NCBI GenBank assembly: GCA_001179505.1
Contig: CDMY01000466.1
Span: 62,001-126,000, forward strand
DNA: 64,000 nucleotides
From: Vitrella brassicaformis
Taxonomy: Eukaryota; Sar; Vitrellaceae
Reading direction: 5' to 3'
Both the position numbers and the translations under genes were made by a program. The notes beneath the pieces were generated by a model. The model ran no database searches and was not told the DNA's origin. It saw only the letters and a program-made list of their open reading frames with translations. Below, in pieces: positions 24,238-36,376 of this stretch. The first letter of the stretch is position 1. Each line of letters begins with the position of its first letter.

Positions 24238-24921
24238 TACCAGCGTGTTTCTGGCTTTCGTGTGCCTCGATCCGATCTGCTGCAGCCTTTCTAGCCACCT
24301 GACTGCCTCCCTATGTGTGTGAGGCGGCAACGATGGGCGGGGATGGGGGAGAGGGGCGGGGCAATGATGCTATAGATCATCGTATTCATGTCTGCGCGGC
24401 TTGCGCGGCTGTCTCTGTCTGTCTCTTCAATCACACATACAGATACACACGCGTTCGTACGCACACACACTGTCTGTCTGTCTGTCTGACCGAGAGAGAC
24501 TGCGTGGCTGCCCCTGCACACGTGCTGCTTTCATTGTTGTCATGGTGACGGCACACACACACGCGCGGCGACCGATGGATGGTTTACTTTCTGGCACACG
24601 TGAGCACGGCTGCCTGGGCATCTCTCTGTGTGTGTTGCTTATGTGTTAATTTATCAACGAGGACGTGAGTGATGTGACTGATGACTGGGTGGGTGGCTGG
24701 GTGTGGGTGGGTCGTGGGTGGACGGGGTACGGGGTACAGTACCAGTAATTCGCGATCGGCACACATCCATCTCATACATCAATGTCTGCTTGCGTCACGG
24801 GGGCCAGCTGGGTGAGGGAGAGGGAGGGATGTGGAATGCACCATCACACACCATACGGTTGGTCTCAAGAGAGCATCACACTGCAGCATTGACACGACGT
24901 GTACCACGACGATCATGCGGT

Positions 24922-25004
24922 TGTGTATGTGTACATGTGTACATGTACATGTGTATACGTATACGCATGCACGCATACGTATGTGTATACGTATGTGTAC
25001 GTAT
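24922..25004. repeat. Strictly alternating purine-pyrimidine tract
   Basis: For 83 bases pyrimidine and purine alternate without a break, mixing TG, TA, CG and CA steps and including several self-complementary blocks such as GTATAC and TGCA. Such tracts can adopt Z-DNA or cruciform structures. Confidence 0.7.
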
Positions 25005-26217
25005 TATGTATACGTTTATGTACATGTGTGTGAATAGTGCAGCAGCCGATCGGATCGAGCGATCCAACATCACATTGTGCAAGTACTAATTGACGGACAG
25101 ATCAGATGGACGGGTCGATGGATGGATCGATGGGTCGATGGAAGAAGGAGTGCGTCTTTACGTCTGTAGGTAGGCAGGTAGGCAGGTCGGTACATGTGTA
25201 GGTCTTCAAGCGTGTACGTGTGTATGTCTATTGCGTATGTGTGTATGTGTGTATGTGTCTGTGCGTCATTCAGTGAGCATGCCGTTCAATGAGAGCTTCA
25301 CGGAAATGTTTCAACGGAGGGATGGAGGGACCATGGCTCACGCATTCATTGCTGTCTGTCTGTCTGGATGGATGGATGATGGATGGAGGGTTGTCGGTTG
25401 GTCCTAATTCAGGGTGGAGGTACGTGACGATGGTGACGATGGTGAGAGGGAAGGGCCAAGAGGAGGGGTTTTATGTAACAATCCACATACAGAGATACAT
25501 ACATATACACACATATATACACAAACTGACTGGCTGGCTGGGTGGCTGGGTGGCTGGTGTGGCTGGCTGGCTCGCTCGCTCACGCACGCACGCGCGCTGC
25601 CGTTGTCTTTAATTCACACACACACACACACCGAGGGAGGGTCAGACGCCGTTGCTTCACACTCTCACACGGACCTTCATACACACACATGACGTCTGCC
25701 TGGTTGTCTTGACACATGTCACGGCACACGAGGGGAGGGGAGAGTGGAGAGGGAGGGAGGGCTGAGACGCGCACAACAGTTTTGGAGGACCTGTTTCCGC
25801 GTGAGACCACAAACGGCCGAGTGTACGTGGTGCGGCTGTGGGTGGAATGAACCAGATGCTGGAGGAGCTAATTCGACTGATGGATGGATGGATGACAGGG
25901 GGCACAGAGGGAGTGATGGAGAAGGCAATACGAGGGAGGGCAGGGAAGGAGTGGCCGTCTGTCTGTCGGTCGGTCGGTCGGTCGGTCTGCCTACATACTC
26001 TGCTATTTGTAAATGGCCCATCAAGACTGACTGACTGGCTGTTCGTCCGTTTCCGTTTTGTCTCCCTTTTTTCTGCCGCTGCCTGCCCGGTTGCCTTTCC
26101 ACTCTACCTGTCTGTCTGTCTGTCCTTATGTGCAGCCGGCCAGCCACTCGACCTTCTCTCCTTCCCTGCTTACTTGAGTGCGTGTGTTGGCCTTTCGAAA
26201 GCGATTTTTCTTTATGT

Positions 26218-26252
26218 CTCCCTCCCTCCCTCCCTCCCTCCCTCCTCCCCTC
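26218..26252. repeat. CCCT microsatellite
   Basis: A run of CCCT tetranucleotides, ending in a degenerate CCT/CCCC part. The complementary strand is AGGG-rich. Confidence 0.7.
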
Positions 26253-27308
26253 CACCTCTGTCTCTTTCTTTCTGTCGGTGTGTGTGTGCCTACAAGAATG
26301 TCTATGTGTGATGTGTGCGAGTCCCTTGGGCCCCCAATGAATGCGTGTGCCTTGACGGCTGGCTGGTGTGCGTGTGTCTGTGTCTGTGTGCGTCCCTACA
26401 GACCTGTTTGCACCTCGGTTTGTCCGTTTGTGCGTCTGTGCGTCTGTGTAGTGGTGAGTAAGTCAGCAGCAGGATGTGACATATGTTCTCTGATAGCTAA
26501 TGGCCGTGACGTGACGTGACGTGACTGAAGGATCAATGTGTGAGGGCGGCCCTCGTGCTTCGTCACAGAGTGGAGGCACGGGGGCGTTTTTGGTGGCCAG
26601 CGGACTGACAGACAGATACAAGGGTCTGTGTACATGCGGCTTCCCACCCCCCGTCTGTTGCTGCTGCCGGTGGTGGTGCTGTCTCCCTTCCCCTCTTTGT
26701 GCGGGCGGGTGGCTCTGCAACCATACATGACTGACAGGGGGATGTACGTGTCAATGAGAGAGAGGGTGACTTGCGTGCGATCGATGGAGGGATACCCAGA
26801 CAGACAGACAGCTTCAAGACGGCTGTATGCCTTTTGTGTGTGGGTGCACACTCGTGTGGGTGAATGGAATGGGTGGGCTTATCCGGGCTGGCTGTGCCGC
26901 TGTGTGTGCGTGAGGGCGATGAATGAATGGGTCGATGAGGGCCACTACTTGCTGCTATGCGTGAGTGAGAATTCGGTGGAATAAACTGACAGGACGAGTG
27001 GAATGAATGAATGCATCGAAGGAATGACCAGCCAACACACATCAGAAGACAACCCGGTCATGAAGCCCATTGAAAGTATAAGCAAGCCTGTGTGGTGTGT
27101 GGATGGTCTCGCGACAAGCACGTCAGAAGGGTCCACTCGCACTCACTCATGGGTGTATGTAGGTAGCTCTGCCACATATGCTGAGCTCTCACACACACAG
27201 GCTCCATCCATCCATCCATCCATCCATCCATCTCTCCCTCCATCAAACTAGACTGTACACATCATCGCGGACCCAAAATCGGCTGCTGCCTCGGTCGGTC
27301 ATCGCCAC

Positions 27309-28210
27309 TCAGAATTGCACGCCCGGCGCGACCGCCCTCAGGAAAGTGCGTGCGGTCTTGACCTCGAGCATTGGGTCTTCGTCAGGCCCGCCCTCGCCCG
27401 ATCCCATCTTCTTGACCATGTCGTTGTAGTTGGACCTGGCCTTGGCCTCGTCCCACCCCTGGATGTCACTGACGTCCTCCACAAAGGCCATCACATAACC
27501 AGGACCAACAACCGCACCACCGTTGGACACAACTGCAGACAGCCGACACACAAATGGGTGCGGCTTGCGGGTGCGCATGTGGGTGTGAGTGTGGGTGTGG
27601 TCCACTGACCGGCTGAGTAGAGGTCTCCTGCGTTGTTGTATAGCTTGGCGCCGCCCAGTGCGGTGCCGAGAGGCTTCCCCTCCACACGCAGCACACCGAT
27701 GTCATCCAGTGTCAGCAGAACGGGCTCGTGGCCAGGCAGCACCTGCACCAAGACGCAGAGGGATGCCACCAGGCCGTCATGCCCACAGTCCGTGGCACTC
27801 ATTCATTCGCTGTCTGCCTGCCTGACCTCGATATCTCCGACTTCCTTGAGTGGCAGGACCACTCGCGAGGCCTCAAAGCGATAGGTGCCCAGCTCACGCA
27901 CCACCAGCCAGAACTGCAGCGGCTCAGATCTGGACGACGCGCTCATCCGCAGCGGAGATATAGACCTCCTGCACCACACACACACACAGACAGGCAGCCA
28001 ATCAGTCAAATCGGCAGATCTGACCCAATCTTCGCCAGATGCAGGTGCGGCTGGCTCTCTTGCAGACGTGCAGATGGTCTCTCTTACCTCATGTATCTGC
28101 CTGCTGCAGATCCTGGGGGGGTCTGGAGGAAGGCCTGTGATGGTGCAAAGGCATGGGCGAGGCCAAGAGGTGCCGCCGCGAGGCAGATGACCAGCCACAC
28201 CAGCTTCATT
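27309..28210 (-). CDS. atpE: ATP synthase epsilon subunit, nuclear, plastid-type leader
   Basis: ATG is the complement of 28208-28210. The first exon encodes a signal peptide (MKLVWLVICLAAAPLGLAHA) followed at once by FAPSQAFL, a phenylalanine-led transit-like stretch as in plastids of secondary origin. Later exons read QFWLVVRELGTYRFEA, VVLPLKEVGDIEVLPGHEPV, DDIGVLRVEG, then GGAVVGPGYVMAFVEDVSDI and a helical tail: the beta-sandwich plus two-helix layout of F-type ATP synthase epsilon (mitochondrial delta). The stop is at 27309. The leader favours the CF1 epsilon subunit, which couples the rotor to the catalytic head and restrains ATP hydrolysis. The alternative is the mitochondrial homologue, which is less likely with a signal peptide. 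It is head to head with polyubiquitin. Confidence 0.75.
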
Positions 28211-30631
<2,421 letters not shown>

Positions 30632-31417
30632 ATAGGCCCACATCGCACCACCTCACACCCAAAACACACCACACTTAGATTGCATGACTGACTAGCGAGC
30701 GGTGTTGGAGGCTGACTGAGAGTGCTTCATCGACGGACGGCGGCGCATGGCATCCACACATACCAAACACACAGATAAGTTTCGTTCGACCGAGAGCAGA
30801 CGGGCGCGGTTCGTGGCGTGTGCGCGTGAGGTGGCGTGCGGGAAGTTTTGGCGTGGCTCGTGTGCGCGTGTGGGCGGCCAATCGGATGCCCACCGCGCGT
30901 ATGGTCTACCTGCCTGGCTTCCCGTGACCATTCAGTGCTTGCCTGTCTGTCTTGTTTGGTCATGAGTGAGTGCCGTGTGCGTCGTGGGTGCGTGGGTGTG
31001 ATCTTTTGTGCAGTCAGTCTGTTTGTCGCCTTTTTCTCCCTGATGAGCCCCAGGCTTGTTCATACACACGTCGACGGGCCGTGAGCGCGTGTTTCCCACT
31101 GTGTCTTGTCTTTCTGACTGGCTGTTTGTTATGACTGGAGAGACTCGAGTGTCGGTCGCGCGCGGTTTGTTTGATGGCAGATTGTGTGAGTGTGTGGACC
31201 GATGCACTGCATGCGGAGATCGAACCCATGAAAGCATCTTGCGCGGGAGACGCCTTTCGGAACGAAGCAAGCTAGAGGGTTTGGGTTGCGCGAGCGTTTC
31301 GGCGATCCCGCCAGCGATTCAACAGGGCTAGTCCGTATCGTGACTGGCCCATTGTGACGCTTCGGACGACCCCCCCACTTCATCCGATTCATCGTTCCGC
31401 GTTCGTCTGACCAAAAG
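30632..31417. other. Intergenic region, no gene seen
   Basis: This 786-bp gap after polyubiquitin should contain its 3' end and the promoter of the ankyrin gene. I see no coding signal. A tRNA T-arm-like string near 31215-31235 does not fold into a full cloverleaf. Confidence 0.5.
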
Positions 31418-34400
31418 ATGGCCTCCCCTCTTGCCGTTGGGAAGCTGACCATCCGCGTCCGTAACAAAGCCAACAGCACAGTGCATGTCCGCGTCTGCGA
31501 CGCAAGGGAGCGTGACGTGGTGGAGCAGGACGTAGAGAGAGTGGTGGAGAAGGAGGAGAAGATGATGCTGGGGGGCGGTGTCAAAGCCGAGTTTGGCGGC
31601 GTGGAGATCGGTGTTGAGGCCAAAAGGGGGAAAGACACACGTACGCCGGCATACACTGATGCAATGGACCCTTCAAGTTGGCAGGAAAACCCTTGTCGTC
31701 CTCCGACTGTCTTCAGGTGAAAAGACCGAGGAGAAGGCATTTGTTCGCATTCAGTACGGCAAGCTGAAGGAGTCACGCGACTGGTGAGGGGCGTGAGGAA
31801 GTACGTTGTCGTCAGCTATGTACGCTGGTGTCATCTTACCCCGCAGGACGACAATCGATCCCGGCAGAGAGGCTTTTTTGTCGAGTTTCGAGTCGCCATA
31901 CTTCTCTGTTTTCATTGAGGACTCGCCATACCAGATGCTCAACCAGCTCATACACCCAGAAGACCACCCTAATGGCATCGTGATTACAAGGGTGAGGTGA
32001 AACCAATGGACTTCCAAGACACTTGATTCAGGTGTAATGCTAACTGTCCCTGTTCCAGGCCAACCCTCCATATGTGTCTTTCCTGACCGATATTATCGAG
32101 GCGGCAAACATCGAAGCCAAAGAGGCTCCCTTTCGCTTGAACAACGTGGCCACAAAGCTTGTCCTGACATCGGCAAAGAGCATGGCCCTCGGCGCATCAG
32201 TCGGAGTCGAAAAGAAGAGAAGCCGCGAGACACATGAAGAGGCCGACCCCTCGCAACTGTGGATTCGGAAAATTGATCCGCTCTGCCGTGCGGGTACATT
32301 CCGTTTGGTGCCGGTGGCGTTTGACACAAAGACGCTGGCCGTGAGCCCGCTGATGGATAACAAGCTGGTCGTTGCTCCCCTAACGGTCGAGACAGACCCT
32401 CAAGACAATCAGAAAGAAGCAAAGTTTCAGCAGTGGATCATGGTGCCGGCCGAGACGCAAGACATCGTCCAGCCGACGATGGGCCTATGTGGCGTGCTGT
32501 GCTGTCAGCCCTCCAAGGGACAGCTGCTCGTGTCGCCCGACATGCAATTCGAGCAGGGGCCGGAGCAGAGGAGGGGGAGCAGTCAGTTCGACGAGCACAC
32601 GGTGACCATCAAGTGTGTCGGGCTGCCGGACTATGTGATGAGTGTCAAGACATTGGGCAGGAGCAACAGTCTGGCGCTGACCAAAAAGGACGACAAAGGG
32701 ATCCCAATGGAGGCCTTGTGGCGCTGCAGCCAGCCGAATAAAGCCAAGAAGGGTAACAAGAAACGATACAGACTACATGGACCTCATGTACGCCGTCTAT
32801 AACTCCCATGTCCAGATGTGCTGAAGGTGGCTGCCGTGGCTGCCGCGACGGAAGCCGAGGAGGTCGGCGATATGCACTGACTGAATGGCGGCATAAATGA
32901 TAGTATCATACTGCTTGCCGTCTGTGTCTCGCAGGTGAATCTGTTTGAGGCTTGTGCGGAGGGTAATAAAGATGCCGTCCTGCGAGTCATCAAAGCCAAA
33001 GGCGTCAAGTGCCTGCAGGAATCCGACAAGGCAAGACACCGCTGTGCTGTGTCCTCGATGGTGCGAACATTTGTCTTTGGTGGATTTCAGGAAGGCTTCA
33101 CGCCGCTGCACTACGCCGCACAGAACGGCCACGCAGACATCTGCAGAGTCATTGTACTTGAAGGCGGCAAAGACCTCATCAAAAAGCAAACAAAAGTCAT
33201 GGTGCGCTCTCACATACCGCCACTAGCAGTGTCAATGGCGTCTGATGCATCATCATGATTGCTGTCAGAACGAGCCTATTGTGTTGCATTTGGCAGTCGC
33301 AAAGGGTCACGTGGGGGTAGTGACGGCGCTGCTCCAGCTGGGAGGGCATGGTGTGTTGACGCTCAGAAACAAGGTGAACGAGTGAGAACCAGTGCTCATC
33401 AATGTGATCAGTGTCAGCGTCCCTTCCTTTCCGCTGCCTATGTCCGAGTATGTCGGTAATGTTTGGCTGCAGTACAACAGTACACCCTTCCACACTGCTG
33501 CGCTGACTGGTCAAGTTGCTGTGTTGAAGGCGATGCACGCCAAAGGGGGCAATCTGGACCAGCAGGGCAATGTAGGCGAGGTGGGGGAGGCACACAAGGC
33601 TGCAACGAGATGTCGACCTCTCTGTATATGGGTGCAGGGTGGCTTCTTTGCCATCCACATGGCAGCTATGAAGGGTCATGTTGATGCGGTCAACCTGTTG
33701 GTGGAGCTGGGCGGGACAAAGGAGCTCCAACGCCGGGGCCTGGTCTTTCCATCACATACAACACATCGCCAGGGTCTTGCACTGTGTGCTGTGATGGTTG
33801 TGTAGAACAACAGCACGCCCTTCATCATCGCTGCGCTTTGTGGTCACGTCGGTGTCCTGAGGGCCATGCACGCCAAAGGGGGCAATGGGCTGCTGGACTA
33901 AAAGGGAGGCGAGGTGGGGGAAGAAAAGATTGGCAGACGATTGACGGCTTTGATATGGTTTCTTTATTTTTGTGCAGTACGGCCGCTATGCCATCCACAT
34001 GGCAGCTGACAAGGGTCATGTTGATGCGGTCAATCTGTTGGTGGAGCTGGGAGGGACAAACGAGCTCGATCGGCGGACCCAGGTCTTTCCATCACATACA
34101 ACACATCGCCAGGGTCTTGCACTGTGTGCTGTGATGGTTGTGTAGAACAACAGCACGCCCTTTATCATCGCTGCCATGTTTGGTCAAGTTGCTGTCCTGA
34201 GGGCCATGCACGCCAAAGGGGGCAATGGGCTGCTGGACCAAAAGGGAGGCGAGGTGGGGGAAGATTGCTGCAACAGACAGATCTGTACTCCGGGTGTAGT
34301 TGTGTGCAGATTGGCTACTATGCCATCCACATGGCAGCTGACAAGGGTCATGTTGATGCGGTCAATCTGTTGATGGAGCTGGGCGGGACAAAGGAGCTCG

Positions 34401-35245
34401 ATCGGCGGACCCAGGTCTTTCCATCACATACAACACATCGCCAGGGTCTTGCACTGTGTGCTGTGATGGTTGTGTAGAACAACAGCACGCCCTTCATCAT
34501 CGCTGCCATGTTTGGTCAAGTTGCTGTCCTGAGGGCCATGCACGCCAAAGGGGGCAATGGGCTGCTGGACCAAAAGGGAGGCGAGGTGGGGGAAGATTGC
34601 TGCAACAGACAGATCTGTACTCCGGGTGTATGTTGTGTGCAGGCTGGTTACTATGCCATCCACTGGGCAGCTTGCCAAGGTCATGTTGATGCTGTCAACT
34701 TGTTGATGGAACTGGGCGGCCATAAAGAACTCCACAAGCGCAATGAAGTCACCGAAAACACACACAATGCATCAAGCTGTCTCACTGTTGTAATAATACC
34801 GCTCGTTGATGGCCAATGTTGATGGCTGCTGTAGAAAAATAGCACACCCTTCCACATCGCTGCGCTGACTGGTCAAGTTGCTGTGCTGAAGGCCATGCAC
34901 GCCAAAGGGGGCAATCTGGACCAGCAGAATGAGGTGAGACAGGGCGATATCAACAGACAGAGCACAATAGCGTCTTCATCGTCTGTGTGCAGGACGGCAA
35001 TTTCCCCATCCACTTGGCAGCTTGGAAGGGCCACGTTGAAACCGTCAAAGTGTTGGTGTCCTTCGATGGCGTTCAGATGCTCAGCAACAAAAACAATGCG
35101 GTATGAATATCGTGCCAAACTTATCGCTTGCGTCTCATCACATGTGTTGCGTATTATGCAGGGCAAGACTCCACTGGACATGGCGCAGAGTGACGAGATG
35201 CGCAAACTGCTCAAACAGCTAAACTGGCAAAGAGTGACGACATGA
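31418..35245 (+). CDS. Ankyrin-repeat protein with N-terminal unknown domain
   Basis: ATG at 31418; final stop at 35243-35245. The first exons and a long exon (about 32059-32760) encode an N-terminal region I do not recognise, with beta-rich character. From about 32938 each ankyrin repeat, or half of a pair, sits on its own symmetrical exon: TPLHYAAQNGHADI, LHLAVAKGHVGVV, TPFHTAALTGQVAVL, AIHMAAMKGHVDAVNLL and so on, ending with KTPLDMAQS. A pair of repeats with introns is tandemly copied at about 33806, 34146 and 34478. The first of these copies contains TAA at 33899-33901 where the others have CAA, which would truncate the protein unless that exon is skipped; skipping keeps frame. Ankyrin arrays bind protein partners; target unknown. 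Confidence 0.75.
33806..34745 (+). repeat. Three near-identical tandem ankyrin exon pairs
   Basis: Exons opening NNSTPFIIAA start at 33806, 34146 and 34478. Exon, intron and the trailing string ending in the acceptor are copied almost exactly, including the stretch from GTCTTTCCATCACA to TGTGTAG. Spacing is 340 and 332 bp, showing recent unequal exchange. Confidence 0.85.
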
Positions 35246-36376
35246 GCTACACATAGCCAATGTCTTGTTGGGTTTAGGCTGTTGTTCGTCGGTGTGTCGG
35301 TGTGTGTGTCGTTTCGGTGATCTGCCTAGTATGCCATGTGTCTTGAAATGACAAAAGATGGTATAGGGAGACTGAGCAATCCTTGGCCGAGAGAGACACG
35401 CTGTGTCAGCTTGCACCGGTCTATGCGAACCGGCACAACTAAGCAATAGACACTCACTCGGTCACATCATCCAGCAGCGGCGCTTTGCAAATGAGTGCAA
35501 AGAATTTCTCAGGACGCTCGCCACATCTGTGCTTGCCGCATGGCTGTGTGGACTGATGACTGCACGTCTTGCAATAGAGGCTTGCCTTTTCTTGCATTGC
35601 TGTCGATCGTTTGTCTGTTTCGCGCATATAAACAAACCACTCAGTCGTGACACTAGCTCCGACAAATTGGCAGTGTCTTGCTGGCTTGATGTGTGGGCTG
35701 ATCTATAGGACTGCTGTGGGCTGCCGCACATGTCACCAAGACACACAGAGACATCATTTAACACAGAGACATGATTGAAAGAGCCATTGCGAAGAGTGAG
35801 CTTCACATTTCCAAATTAACGAGAAAGGTTACAAATCTTATCTTTACCAAGGTATAGACAATCATTTTAAAAATGATGAAAGTGAATGGAGTGGAATAGA
35901 TTTGGCTCTAAGATATAAATTGTATTCTTTAAAATCATCGATAGTTATTTCATTCTTTAAGTATTTATATCTTTCCTCTTTCATTAATTTGTTAGAGTAC
36001 TGCCGCCCGTTCTGTGGGGCGTGCAAGGTTCGGTCGTGTTCGTATCGTCTGCGAATGACCGACAGGTATGTCTCCACGATTGAGGATACCGAGACCTACA
36101 CTACACTAGTCCCGCCAACAGCAAACCAACGTTGTGTCTGCCTGCAATAGCCGCATCTTTCACAGGGCTCATGGCTGTGTACCAACCTTCATTTCATAGC
36201 CAAAGGTGGAACAGCAGATGAGGGCTGTGTGAAGGAGAGAGAGACTTTGTCAGGTCGTTCGCTTCTAACTACCATGGCTGTACACACAAACCCTTGAAAT
36301 GATAAGTCACAGACAAATACTGGAAGTCTCATCGATCGATATCATGCACACAGGAGGGCACATGCCCTGCACACAC
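35246..36376. other. Convergent intergenic region carrying an AT-rich insert
   Basis: This 1.1-kb gap lies between the ankyrin gene and PWP2. Most of it shows no gene. It holds the AT-rich segment described separately, and CTCAT/GATAA-type sequence near the PWP2 3' end. Confidence 0.5.
35797..36000 (+). other. AT-rich ORF fragment of foreign or organellar origin
   Basis: About 200 bp is strikingly AT-rich within GC-rich surroundings. One plus-strand frame stays open from just after a TGA at 35797 through 36000, with AT-rich codon use (residues such as GYKSYLYQGIDNHF and GIDLALRYKLYS). It then runs on into ordinary GC-rich sequence, so the right edge is an abrupt junction near 36000. The alternating aromatic/charged strands look like an outer-membrane barrel segment, but I do not recognise it. 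A bacterial (endosymbiont) or organelle-to-nucleus transfer is the simplest explanation. Confidence 0.55.

Larger units (their letters stand above)
24238..27308. other. 3-kb gene-free, microsatellite-rich convergent region
   Basis: No gene with coding character is visible between the converging zinc-finger and ATP synthase genes. The stretch holds CA/TG runs, GATG/TGGA and TGGC repeats, a GTCG run near 25965-25985, a CCCT run (about 26218-26252), a CCAT run (27204-27232) and an 83-bp alternating purine-pyrimidine tract. Open frames here are products of these repeats. A non-coding RNA or centromere-like function cannot be judged from sequence alone. Confidence 0.5.

Noticed and set aside
25719-26255. 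Long minus-strand frame rich in Arg, Gly, Glu and Asp
   Set aside because: It is a translation of CCCT, GTCG and GTCT microsatellites and shows no conserved motif or splice structure.
31195-31240. tRNA-like T-arm (GGGTTCGATC on the minus strand)
   Set aside because: The stem pairs badly and no acceptor, D or anticodon arm can be formed around it.
33472-35245. Regularly spaced repeats that could suggest a CRISPR-like array
   Set aside because: The repeats are exon-intron units coding for ankyrin motifs in a eukaryotic gene.
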